Assembly: GCA_022496185.1 (NCBI GenBank)
Contig: WTXG01000049.1
Span: forward strand, 1-64,000
DNA: 64,000 nucleotides
Direction of reading: 5' to 3'
Source of the DNA: Multifurca ochricompacta
Taxonomy: Eukaryota; Basidiomycota; Agaricomycetes; Russulales; Russulaceae
In this document: in pieces, positions 33,146 to 42,800 of the stretch
Layout: each line of letters starts with the position of its first letter
Numbering within the stretch: position 1 is the first letter of the stretch
Program-made: the position numbers and the translations under genes
The notes under the pieces: generated by a model
What the model was told of the DNA's origin: nothing
The model's input: the letters and a program-made list of their open reading frames with translations, nothing else
Databases searched by the model: none

Positions 33146-34459
33146 ATGTCCATGACCCTTGACCCTGTACCCAGCGGCCAAGTGAGTCCCTATTGATTGG
33201 TAGAGTTTTGAAATAATATTGAATCGCATCTTCATAGGTTGACCCAGTCGCGCCGCGAGGAGCTGTCACTTATAGGATCTCAATTCTGGTTTGTGAGTAG
33301 CTGCGTGCTTTTGCTTCTTCTTTTCCTATTCATTATTAACGTCTTTTAGTTGCTTTTCGAATCTATCCCCCATATCTATGTGCTCTCTTTGGGGACTATC
33401 TCCTAGCTCATGTGGACACAGCCTCGCCCTTCTCATCGCGCGCATGCTCGCTACTGGGTAGTCGACGTACGCATTGTGGCACACGATGAACTTCAACGAC
33501 CGCCTGTTTTCACCTTATTGAAAGGCCAGATACGCCGTGTCACATAAGCTTGTACTCGTAGTACTTTACGAGACGGCTTGTGCTTCAGGTGCGGTTAGTA
33601 GCCGTTCTATCTTACCCCACTATTTCTCATGCATATATCCTCCCTAGATTGTGGACCTCGCGTTGCATTGGGATGCGCTCTTGATTTCCATTTACGCTAG
33701 GCTTATCGCACCCACACCTTCAGGCGCGTTGGTCCCCGAAGGATATTCTGCGAATGTATGGGGTACGGCCTTTCCTCCGTTCTATACTCGAGCCACAGGT
33801 CTTGACAGTTTCATGCAGTACTTTCTTGCAGTCTTGGTCAGCATCTAGCTATCTCTTTTCATCCTTGTCAATCCAATGGCGCTCTGGGTCGATCAACTTC
33901 TCCATCTTACACCCCGGTCTATAATGGAACATTCATTCTCACCATTCACATCTGATTCCGTCACTTTGCTGCACGGTGGCTGATGTGGATTTCAATCTCA
34001 GTTGCTGATCCCCTGGCTGATGATCGTACGTTTCGACTTTCGACAACCTGTGCTGGCGCGCTGACGAGCACATCGGCACATCGTAGGGTTGGTACTCCGT
34101 GCGCCGCGAGTGGCGCAAGTTGACCTGGGCATTCCTTGCCATCACCTTCTTCATGTTCGCGTGGTCAATGATGTTCTACTCGCGCGTATATCGTTTTACC
34201 TTCGTAGACTGGCCATTCTTCGGTTACATGGCTGTCTCTTCGTTCGTGGCACTGCTCTTCTTCACTGGCTTTCGCCTTCGTGTGGCTGCGCAACTATGAC
34301 AAGGGTCTCGCACAGTGGAGTAAGCAATCTTTTCTGTTCTTCCTCGCGAGTAACTACTAACGTTACGACATGGTAGAACCAGTATACGTGGAACAGGTAT
34401 TTGGGAATGATAACTTTGAGCCTGATCTATTCCCTGCTGAGGTGATAGAAAAGGAATGA
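33146..34459 (+). pseudogene. Broken multi-spanning membrane protein gene, copy A
   Basis: A short first exon (33146-33181, MSMTLDPVPSGQ) has a GT donor and an AG acceptor at 33238, then VDPVAPRGAVTYRIS. Later segments in several frames are strongly hydrophobic. The clearest is 34099-34290 (WRKLTWAFLAITFFMFAWSM and WPFFGYMAVSSFVALLFFTG), followed after a frame break by NYDKGLAQW and, after an intron, an acidic end (FGNDNFEPDLFPAEVIEKE). Stops and frame changes occur in the middle. The family is not recognised. The ordering of exons suggests one former gene, but two adjacent genes cannot be excluded. Copy B is 48630-49922. Confidence 0.55.
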
Positions 34460-34501
34460 AAACCTGATGGGGACCGCGCATCAATAGAATAGAGAGCGCA
34501 C

Positions 34502-35768
34502 ATTAAGATCTGCTTCAATCTTGTGTCTGAACTCTTTATAGTATTTCTCGTCCCTAAACGCCTCGCAGTCTTTATCTGAGTATAAATCTTTGGAGGTTAG
34601 AGAAGTCACTGTGACTGTGAATCTCTGTCTATATGCGTGAAAGATTGTGTGATGGATACAGTCGTCGCTCCCTGGATCACGACAGGCGAGTTCGAGCATG
34701 GTGCGAAGGGAGAATGGCTCTCCGATCCACGTCTTTGAGAGGATGTAGTTTACGATCGACTTGACTTTGGGCTAAAGCTCAGTGACAAGTTGGATTCCGG
34801 AAGGACCCTTAAAATGACAAGACCCCAGTCAGACGATACGAAAGAAAGTGCGTTGTGGGGGGGGGACTTAGCACGCTACCAGTCACGCACTTTCCAATAA
34901 CACCGACGGCCTTATCCCGCCCAAATCCTTCACAACTTCTTCCCACCAACCCTCCTCGGTGACGCCCCACTGCGCACTGTGCAGTACGTGTCCACGGAAA
35001 TCACCAAGACCTGGAATGGAGGATACGAACACCCATGAAAAGCAGGTACCTCGTGTCCTCGATCTCCGCGTCACGGTCTCTATCACGTCGGATCCTGAGG
35101 TGTCATTTACCCGTCGCCTCATCCCACGAGGCCTGCGTGAGCTCGTGTTGCAGTTTTATGTGGCGCATGAACTTGTACTTTTCGACCATTCGCTTGAGGT
35201 AAGCGAGGATCTCGGGCCCAGAGGCGTAAAATCCGGATCCGTCTACCTACTACCGTCAAGATCGCGTCAGTTTGGTCAATTCTAAAGGTGGATGAGTGTT
35301 TTTTGGCCCGCTTCTTCTGAGAAAGCGACGCACATTGGTCCCGACGACGCACGAACGGAGATATCCGGCTTGAGAGCGAGTGACGACCAGGGAAGTGTCC
35401 TACACTGTGGGAGGGTATATCACAATGGAGTCCCTGTTCATTGAGGACTGAACTGAAGGCTGAAGATGGATGTATTTGTTAACGAACCAAGTACCGCCGA
35501 TCCCATTCTCCTTTTCATAAACTGTCAACTCGATGTTTGGCACCTTCCCGCGCAAAGCTATAGAATAATGGAACTTGGTGAGAAACTATAGAGAATAAAA
35601 GAAGAATGCTTCGGACCGAGTGGCTGCGAGGATGCCACGAAATCCGGCACCGATGCATACAACTTTGATAGGTCAATACTCATCAATGGCAAACTGGCCA
35701 AATTGAAAGTTCTCAGAATGATTGCTTGTGTTCACATGCGTTTGGGAAGATGAAGAAAAGGTGGCCAT
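34502..35768 (-). pseudogene. FMO/Baeyer-Villiger monooxygenase, truncated copy A
   Basis: On the minus strand it starts at 35768 with the N-terminal Rossmann segment VVCIGAGFRGIL (Cys replaced by Arg relative to the other copies). It continues through YEKENGIGGTWFVNKY and the fingerprint FRGHVLHSAQW, and stops after IEADLN, about half-way along the protein. An in-frame TGA lies in exon 1 (after FAIDEY). The donor after NKY has been deleted, as in copy B. The C-terminal half, present at 59863-61340 in copy C, is absent. It is therefore a pseudogene of an NADPH/FAD monooxygenase. Confidence 0.8.
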
Positions 35769-36164
35769 GTTGATAGAAAAAACGGGTCAGGACCAAGTAG
35801 TTAAATTACGATTATTCACTTGAGCCTTTATATTAAAGAGTATGTGGGTATAAGAACCTTGGCGATAAGGATAAAGGATTCCACCCTAAACATCCGCGGT
35901 TGTGGTGGAAGCATGTGGCCCTCATCCTCGCGATTGTAATAAGCGGACCTCTACTCAATGCCTTCAAAGCATGAATATCAGGAGCTTCTTCGGCAGCTTG
36001 AGCGAGGAGTTTCCAAGCGTGTCATCCTGAAAGTTGCAAAGACTTAGCGTACAGAAACATTATTTATATTTCTTGCACAGAAAGTCGGCTATGTTTCGAA
36101 GAGATAACGTGGATCGTGTGTGCAGCACACCAACCGAATGGGAGAGATTGAATGGTGGGGTGAC
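35769..36164. other. Intergenic, FMO 5' flank
   Basis: The first 180 bp resemble the 5' flank of the intact FMO gene (62690-62880), including gaaccttggcgataagg and ccgcggttgtggtgga. No gene is seen in the rest. Confidence 0.4.
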
Positions 36165-36736
36165 TTGTGAGTGTGGGAACTACATTTCCACGCCACCGCC
36201 ACCCAACCAAAAGCTGTCGTCTCCCTCTCCTCCCTCTCTCTCTTTTGTAGCCAAGTTACTCATGCTCGCCATTCCTTGACATTATCCATAACAAGATCTT
36301 TTTCTCCTTAGTGAGGGCTAGATGCAGAAAGGTGAATGTAAGCTCTTTTTTTCCCTTCTATCACTGACAACTTTTTAATTGGAACTTAGTCCAGTTGACC
36401 ATGTGGGTGCTAGATCATGGCGCCGATATCAATGCAAAGGGCAACTTTTTTGGATACGTTCTGCAGGCAGCGGCACCCAAGGGAGATTTGGAGATGGTGA
36501 AATGGCTGCTAGGCCATGGTGCTGATGTCAATGTTGAGGGCGGCTATTATGGATATCCTCTGCAGGTGGTCGCAGACAAGGGACATGTTGAGATCGTGAA
36601 ATCGCTGCTAGACTGTGGTGCTGGTGTCAATGCGGAGGGTGGCCGTTATGGATATCCTCTGCAGGCAGTGGCAGATAACAGGGATGTGGAGATCGAGAAA
36701 TGGCTGATTGAGCATGGTGCGAGGATCAACGTGTAG
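36165..36736 (+). pseudogene. Ankyrin-only NLR fragment with a repeated leader
   Basis: The leader 36165-36400 matches 27440-27760 (gagtgtgggaactacat, gccaagttactcatgctc, gagggctagatgcagaaagg). It ends near an AG and continues into an ankyrin frame, MWVLDHGADINAKGNFFGY (36401-36736), of about four repeats ending [10 protein letters not shown], the family C-terminus. There is no Goodbye or NACHT part. Whether the leader acts as a promoter and first intron is unknown. Confidence 0.6.
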
Positions 36737-36909
36737 ACACGTATGGAACTTCTTTCAGAGTAGCAAATTTGCAGAGTATTTTTGTATGTATGTACGCAGC
36801 ACTTCATCTTAATTGTTGTAAGGATAGCTTGGACACTAGACCAAAGCATATCATTCAGTTTTAACCTCTTTCACTCACATAGTACTAATCTTCCCTTTCA
36901 ACTGGTCCG

Positions 36910-37200
36910 TCAACCATGTATATAAAGGTACATACAATGCTTGTAGCAGGACCGGCAGAAGCAAAGAGAAACAAAAGGTCAAATAGGAACTAGTGAGCAG
37001 CGTTATTCCCAAAGGTCGAGCACGACAAATCGTAAAGTCCAAAATCTTAGATTACCTCAGAGCTCCTTCTTCTCATACCTTTGATCACCACTGTCTCTCT
37101 CTTTCTTCGGGAACACGCTTTGCCTCAAACTCAACACAGATCATATCTGTACAGTGGCCAGTATGCAACGAGCCTAGTCCATGTAGGGAAAGTAAAGTGT
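36910..37200. mobile_element. Fold-back element fragment
   Basis: It shares tatataaaggtacatacaat, gcttgtag and later cggg.acac.ctttgcctc with the fold-back elements at 2108 and 58718. Only the left half is recognisable. Confidence 0.55.
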
Positions 37201-37307
37201 TATAAGGAGAGACCAGTCTCATGAGCATTGAGATGAGGATGAAAGGGAAATAATAGAACAAGAAAGCAGTTCACTACGCACTCCAACACCTCTTCTTCAA
37301 TACACCC

Positions 37308-37698
37308 TGAGTGGCATTACATCCTTTGACAATTGCATATAGCTAGCGATAGATGACAACCTTAAAGGGGGTTGTAGTAGTGCGCCTCGGCGAATAGTCC
37401 TTGAGTTGAAGCTTGAAGGTGTGGTGTGACGTTGTGTGAATAGACTATTATTAGGGTACAGTGTTAGTCCGGTACGGCGAGCTGAATTTGCCGGTACGGT
37501 TGGCGATAGCACGAAAATCAATCTAAGAGCAGAGTGAGCGCAAGTAAGAGTAAAAGCGATTGTTAAATTCGCTTTTATGAGAATCAAGTTGAAGCAGACA
37601 GTTGGATAGGAAGGGATCAAACTGGATAATAGATTTCAGACAAACTACTAGGGTTTTTATACAATTTAACTATAGAAGTCAATATAAGAGAGATAACA
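37308..37698 (-). repeat. Possible solo LTR
   Basis: The segment has TG...CA ends (tgagtgg...gataaca). On the minus strand it has a TATA-like gtataaaaaccc followed by an unstructured leader, as in LTRs. caata occurs at 37298-37302 and 37699-37703, but the left copy is 5 bp away from the TG, so the target duplication is not exact. No matching internal element is present. Confidence 0.3.
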
Positions 37699-37729
37699 CA
37701 ATAAAATCGAAACGAGATAAGATAATAAT

Positions 37730-38037
37730 TAGTGATGTTCCGGCCCGGCTTGGCCCAAGCCGCGGCTTTTGGCAGAGAGAATATTATGACATATAAACAG
37801 TAGTTATAGTTCAGCTAATCCAAATCTGACTTAGTGTGTTACGTATTGCAAAGCTATATCGAAGAAAAAGTTTGAAATGCCGGATAAACATGATCACGTG
37901 ACCCAAATCAACCACTTTGTGATCAGATTTCTACTGATTTTGAGATTGCTATTGCACTTGTATGTACTGTTGAAAGCCGCGGCCTGAGCCGCGGCTTTGG
38001 CTTTTAGTTTCTCTGAGCCGGGCCAGGCACATCACTA
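37730..38037. mobile_element. hAT-type MITE, copy 2
   Basis: The 308-bp element has TAGTGATGTTCCGG and ...CACATCACTA ends and an exact 8-bp target duplication ataataat (37722-37729 and 38038-38045). Its interior matches the MITE at 14098-14598 with deletions near both ends. Confidence 0.85.
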
Positions 38038-38305
38038 ATAATAATTGAGATATGAAATGCGTTTACTCTTTCTATGCTCTCTTCCACCTTTCTACCTCTC
38101 TCCTCTCGGGAACACTTTGCCTCGCACTCACCGCAGATTGGATCCGCACAAAGCAAGCGAGTTACTCCCTGACATCCATAAGAGCAAGACAGTGCGGTTG
38201 CACCTAGAGTCACCGCGTCAATGCGTTCATTTTTGACCTTGTGTTTTATTCCATACCCGCGTTGCCAACCGATCGTGGTCGTCCCCTGCACATGTTCGAA
38301 CAGAA

Positions 38306-38587
38306 TTGAATCTGTTTTCAGGACAGCTCTACTTTGATAGTAGAGGAGAATATGAAAGAATATGCGCGCTCCTCGCGTTACACATGGTACATCCGGGTGC
38401 GGAGCAGATAGAAGTAGATGGATTCGTACCACCGAAGTACCACACGGGGGAGACTTCCCCATTCACCACTAGCAAGATAGCATTGTTCAAGAAGTTGATT
38501 GGATTGCAGAGGAAGGGGATGGCGTATGGAGGAATGGATCTCGGGCAAGTTTTAGATGCCTGTCCCTTGAGCAGCGATTTTGCGTAG
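38306..38587 (+). CDS. Uncharacterised ORF (93 codons)
   Basis: The frame encodes a mixed-composition peptide (…GEYERICALLALHMVHPGAEQ… and …LFKKLIGLQRKGMAYGGMDLG…) that looks protein-like rather than random, with amphipathic stretches and no low-complexity bias. I do not recognise the family. It could be the last exon or a fragment of a larger gene, since the upstream 60 bp carry a plausible AG. A minus-strand frame overlaps it (38004-38462) but runs through the MITE and is less credible. Confidence 0.35.
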   Translation: MNLFSGQLYFDSRGEYERICALLALHMVHPGAEQIEVDGFVPPKYHTGETSPFTTSKIALFKKLIGLQRKGMAYGGMDLGQVLDACPLSSDFA

Positions 38588-38852
38588 AGACATAGGAAGT
38601 CCTCCCTAGAGAAGGTGTTCAGGCCATAGTGAGCCGTATAACATACAATTTCCAGAATACAATAAATTTATAAAATTTACGGATTCTTCAGTGATTTTCG
38701 AGATGGTCTCTGAGTTGATTGATTGAATTGGTTTGTGCAAAGATGGGCTGCCAATTGCTTGTAATGGCTACTATGTACCTGGTAGTAGCCGCGCGATTTA
38801 GGCGTTGTCGTCGAATTCATAATAAATAAATAAATAAAGTGCGCTAAGCCTT

Positions 38853-39255
38853 TTTTTTTGGAATCGAGTTTCATTGACGCGCTTGCAAGGCCATGCTTAA
38901 GTCGCGCAGCTATCTAGTACAAAGGGTCCCCTAGTAGCTACTGTAATTGTATTAGGGCAGAGCTCCATTGAAAAAACCCGGGGGGAAAATAAGTAGTGAG
39001 ATTGGCTAAGTGAGGCGAGCACAGACTGCGATGCCGTCGAGTCGATAGGAGAGGGGGTCCATTAGGCCTCTGCTAGGCCTAGTCGGACCAAGAGGCCATT
39101 TTGCAGCAGAGCTTCAACGAGGTTCTTCGTATTGAAGATGGTCATCAGGGGGATGAAAAGTGTGCATGCTTGACGCAATGCGGCTCTCGTGGTGGAGGGG
39201 GCAGTCATAAATGTTAAACAGGCATGCTGCTGGTTACTGATTGTGAGTGTTAGCG
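38853..39255 (-). mobile_element. LINE 3' fragment, second subfamily
   Basis: The left end is a T-run followed by ggaatcgagtttcattgac, the reversed LINE tail. On the minus strand a short coding end is seen (about 39250-39062, ...QQHACLTFMTAPSTTRAALR...), which resembles the C-terminal part of a LINE ORF2 but differs from the large copy. It is 5'-truncated. No clear target duplication was found. Confidence 0.6.
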
Positions 39256-39641
39256 TTGAACGGAACCAGAATACCGGTACAGAGATGCCGGGGTGGCGGT
39301 CTGGCATAATTGTGATCGCTTAGATAGCACAAGTGATGAGATCCTTAGCATATATATCTCAGATCGGGCAAGTGATCAAGATAATATAATCTCAAGTGCG
39401 TCCATTAACTGATTCAACAATTCCACATTAAACGCACAACACGTTCCTTCGAAATTAAGTAGTTATATTCCTCTCACTCTTCAAGTATTATATAGGCACT
39501 CTACTTTGTACGCGTTCACTAACTGAACTTATCCGCTACCTAAATAGGCAGCTAAAACCCTTTTTACAGCTGTTTACATTAACTGCACTGGCCTCGCGGC
39601 TTATGTAGTATAAAAATCGATTTGAAAAATGAAAAAAAAAA
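39256..39641. other. Intergenic repeats upstream of NLR1
   Basis: No gene is seen. Parts of 39390-39540 resemble 27200-27400, 46750-46870 and 53620-53760, so a dispersed non-coding repeat is likely. Confidence 0.4.
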
Positions 39642-39856
39642 AGCCAGATGGTCAGCCATGGCCCGTTCTTGTGCCGCATCTCCAACGTTCAGTTCACTGG
39701 TCCTCCAACATGCAGTACCTATGTTGCCTCTTGCTACCTCTACATACCAGCGTCTATTTTAGTTCTTAGGCGGCTATCTATACATAATCCATCGATAACC
39801 ATCCGCCGCCTTTCCCAGGGATCCTCTTACTCCTTCCCATAACCCAGTCTAGCTTC
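39642..39856 (+). promoter_or_regulatory. Conserved 5' flank of NLR1
   Basis: It is shared with NLR2 and the two NLR fragments. It runs from gccagatggtcagccatgg to gtctagcttc, immediately before the ATG. It presumably includes promoter elements and the 5' UTR. Confidence 0.5.
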
Positions 39857-42800
39857 ATGTCTTCAGCCCCTCGTACACACATTCGCACAACTGCCTCCCC
39901 TTCTCATTTCAAGCTCATCCTAGATGCCGCCCTGGATCAGTATCTTGCAAACACAGGCATAAATCTGTCTGAACACCAGCTTGTCGACAAGCTGAAAGGA
40001 TGCGACACTGCGGACGCCGTGATCGACGTACTTCAAGGAGGATCGTCTCGGTTTAGCATGTTTCGAGATGGCAATCGCAAGATGAAGCTTCTAAGGAAAC
40101 TGAAACCAACCGTGGACATACTCCTCGCCCTCACGAACTGCGCACCACTCGTAAATGGCATTGGTTCGGTGAGTTCTAATTGGTGTTGCCCATTCGCTAT
40201 GACCGGTTTACAACATGTTCTTTTTCAGGTGTTTCCACCCGCACGTGTCATATTTCCTGCCATTGGCGTCCTTCTCTCTGTTCGTATCCCCCTCCCTTGC
40301 TTCCAACTGGTTAACTAACCTTCATACCAAGGCGTCAAAGAAACTCAGTAAAGATTTTGATTCTATAAACGACCTCTTTCAATCCATGCAAGGTTCTCTC
40401 ATCCGCCTCAAGATATACACTTCCCCTGAGACTCCTGTTACCGAGTCCATGCTCGAGATTTTGGTCAAGACGATGGCGGAACTGCTCACGATCCTGGCTC
40501 TGGCGACAAAACAAATTAAGAAAGGTCGACTCTGTGAGTGAACTACCGTTTCTATGCTCCCATGATTAAGCGTTTGGCAGGGGCGTACGGACGGATGCTG
40601 ATAGGGGATAATGAGGTCCAGGACGCACTTCAGAGGTTGGACAAATTGACCCGGGAAGAGTCTCTCGCCGTAGCGGCGCACACATTTGGTACCGTGAACA
40701 AGATAATGTGTTCGTCATCCATTTCGTAGTAACATTATAGACAGGGCAGCTAAGACATTATTTGCAGATGATCAGATGAACAAGGACATTCGGACATGGC
40801 TGTCACCTCCTGACCCATCTAAAAATCACAACATTGCGCGGAAACTTTACCATGAGGGAACCGCCAAGTGGTTCGTTGAAGGCGAAACATTCAAGGAATG
40901 GAAATCGAAGGGTTCGCTTCTATGGTTAAATGGGAATGGTAGGTTGACTGCACTATTTGGGTGCTTTTTGTTGCTGACGATCTTTTCTTGAAAGCGGGAT
41001 CTGGCAAGAGCATCCTTTGGTACGTTTGTCTAGCCTTATAGGGTATCACTAGCACTCATCTGAATGATCAGTTCCACCATCGTTGAGGATGTCGAGCGTC
41101 TATGCTATGGTGGATCTGCCTGCTTTGCGTACTTTTATTGCGACTTTCGAGACACGGAAAAGCAAAATATCCGTGGGCTACTATCTTCTCTCTTAGTGCA
41201 GCTCTGTTCCCAGTCAGATGCCTACCGTGCCATCGTCTCAGAATTGTACTCGAAACATGGTAATGGCCAGAAGCAGCCCGACGAGAGGGATCTTGCAGAA
41301 ACTTTGAAGGCCATGCTCGTAACACCCGTTCAGGACACAATGTACATCATCATTGACGCCCTCGACGAATGTCCCCTCTCTGGAATGCCGTCTAAACGTG
41401 AAGAAGTATTGAAACTTATTAAAGACCTCGTCGACCCCCGCCTCCAAAATTTAAGGATCTGCGTCACTAGCCGCCCCGAACCAGATATTCAGAAAGCCTT
41501 TACAAAGCTGGCGCATTGTCCTGTATCGCTTCATGCGGAAGGTGGGCAAGCGCGGGACATCTCCGAATATATCTACTCAACGGTCAACACGGACCCCATG
41601 ATGAGTGAGTGGGAGGCGGAGAGAAAGGAACTCGTGATCAAAACGCTCTCGGAAAAGGCAAACGGAATGTAAGCTTCAAACCAGAACGACTATTTATTTC
41701 GCGATCATTATTCATGTCATGGTGTAGGTTTAGATGGGTTTTCTGCCAACTAGAGATACTGCGCCACTGTCAACCGAGGAACTTCCATTCGACGCTTGAT
41801 TCACTCCCAAAAACACTAGATGAAACATATGAGGCCACGCTACGGAGGATCCGCGATAATGATTGGAAATTTGCTCATCGCCTGTTCCAATGCCTTGCGT
41901 TCTCTGCTCGTCCACTCCAAGTCGAGGAGGTTGCGACGATGCTTGAATTCGATTTCGACGCTGGCAATATGCCAAAGCATGACGTAACTTGGCGAAACCC
42001 GGACTGTAACGGAGCTGTACTGTCCACATGCTCCAGCTTGGTTGTCATTGTCAATCACGTTGATGAAAAAGGAGAAGAGAGTCGTGTTGTACAGTTTGCG
42101 CACTTCTCTGTGCGGGAGTTCCTGACGTCAGACCGGCTGGCGAGGTCGACGGAAAGGCGCTACCATGTTCTCCCTAAAGAATCGCATAGAGTGCTTGCGC
42201 AGACATGCCTGAGCATGCTGCTCGGATTCGACAAGACCACGGATACTAATACTATCGAGGGCTTCCCGTTGTCTCGATACGCGGCAAGATATTGGGTCGA
42301 TCACGCACGATTCGAGGATGTCTCCTTAGATGTACGAGACGGAATGGAAACGTTGTTTGACCCAGACAAGACCCATTTCCTAGCTTGGGTTGGAATATAT
42401 GACCTGGACCAGCCCTGGACGGAGGGAACAAAAGACACTTCGGTCCACCCAATATACTACGCGGCTCTCTGCGGCTTCCCGCAATTGGTGAAATGGCTGG
42501 TAGACCATGGCGCTGATGTCAATGCGGAGGGCGGCGATTATGGATATCCTCTGCAGGCAGCAATAGTCAACGGACATGTCGAGATCGTGAAATGGCTGCT
42601 AGACCATGGAGCTGATGTCAATGCGGAGGGCGGCTATTATGGATATCCTCTGCAGGCGGCGATAGCCAACGGACATGTCGAGATCGTGAAATTGCTGCTA
42701 GACCATGGTGCTGATGTCAATGCAGAGGGCGGCCATTATGGATATCCTCTGCAGCGGCGGCAGCCAAGGGACATGTCGAGATCGTGAAATGGCTGGTAGA

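Noticed and set aside
37308..37698. Confident LTR call
   Set aside because: The TG...CA ends do not coincide with the flanking caata repeats, so it is kept only as a low-confidence possibility.
38004..38462. 152-codon minus-strand ORF
   Set aside because: It begins opposite a candidate plus-strand ORF and ends within a MITE and a fold-back fragment. It shows no domain.
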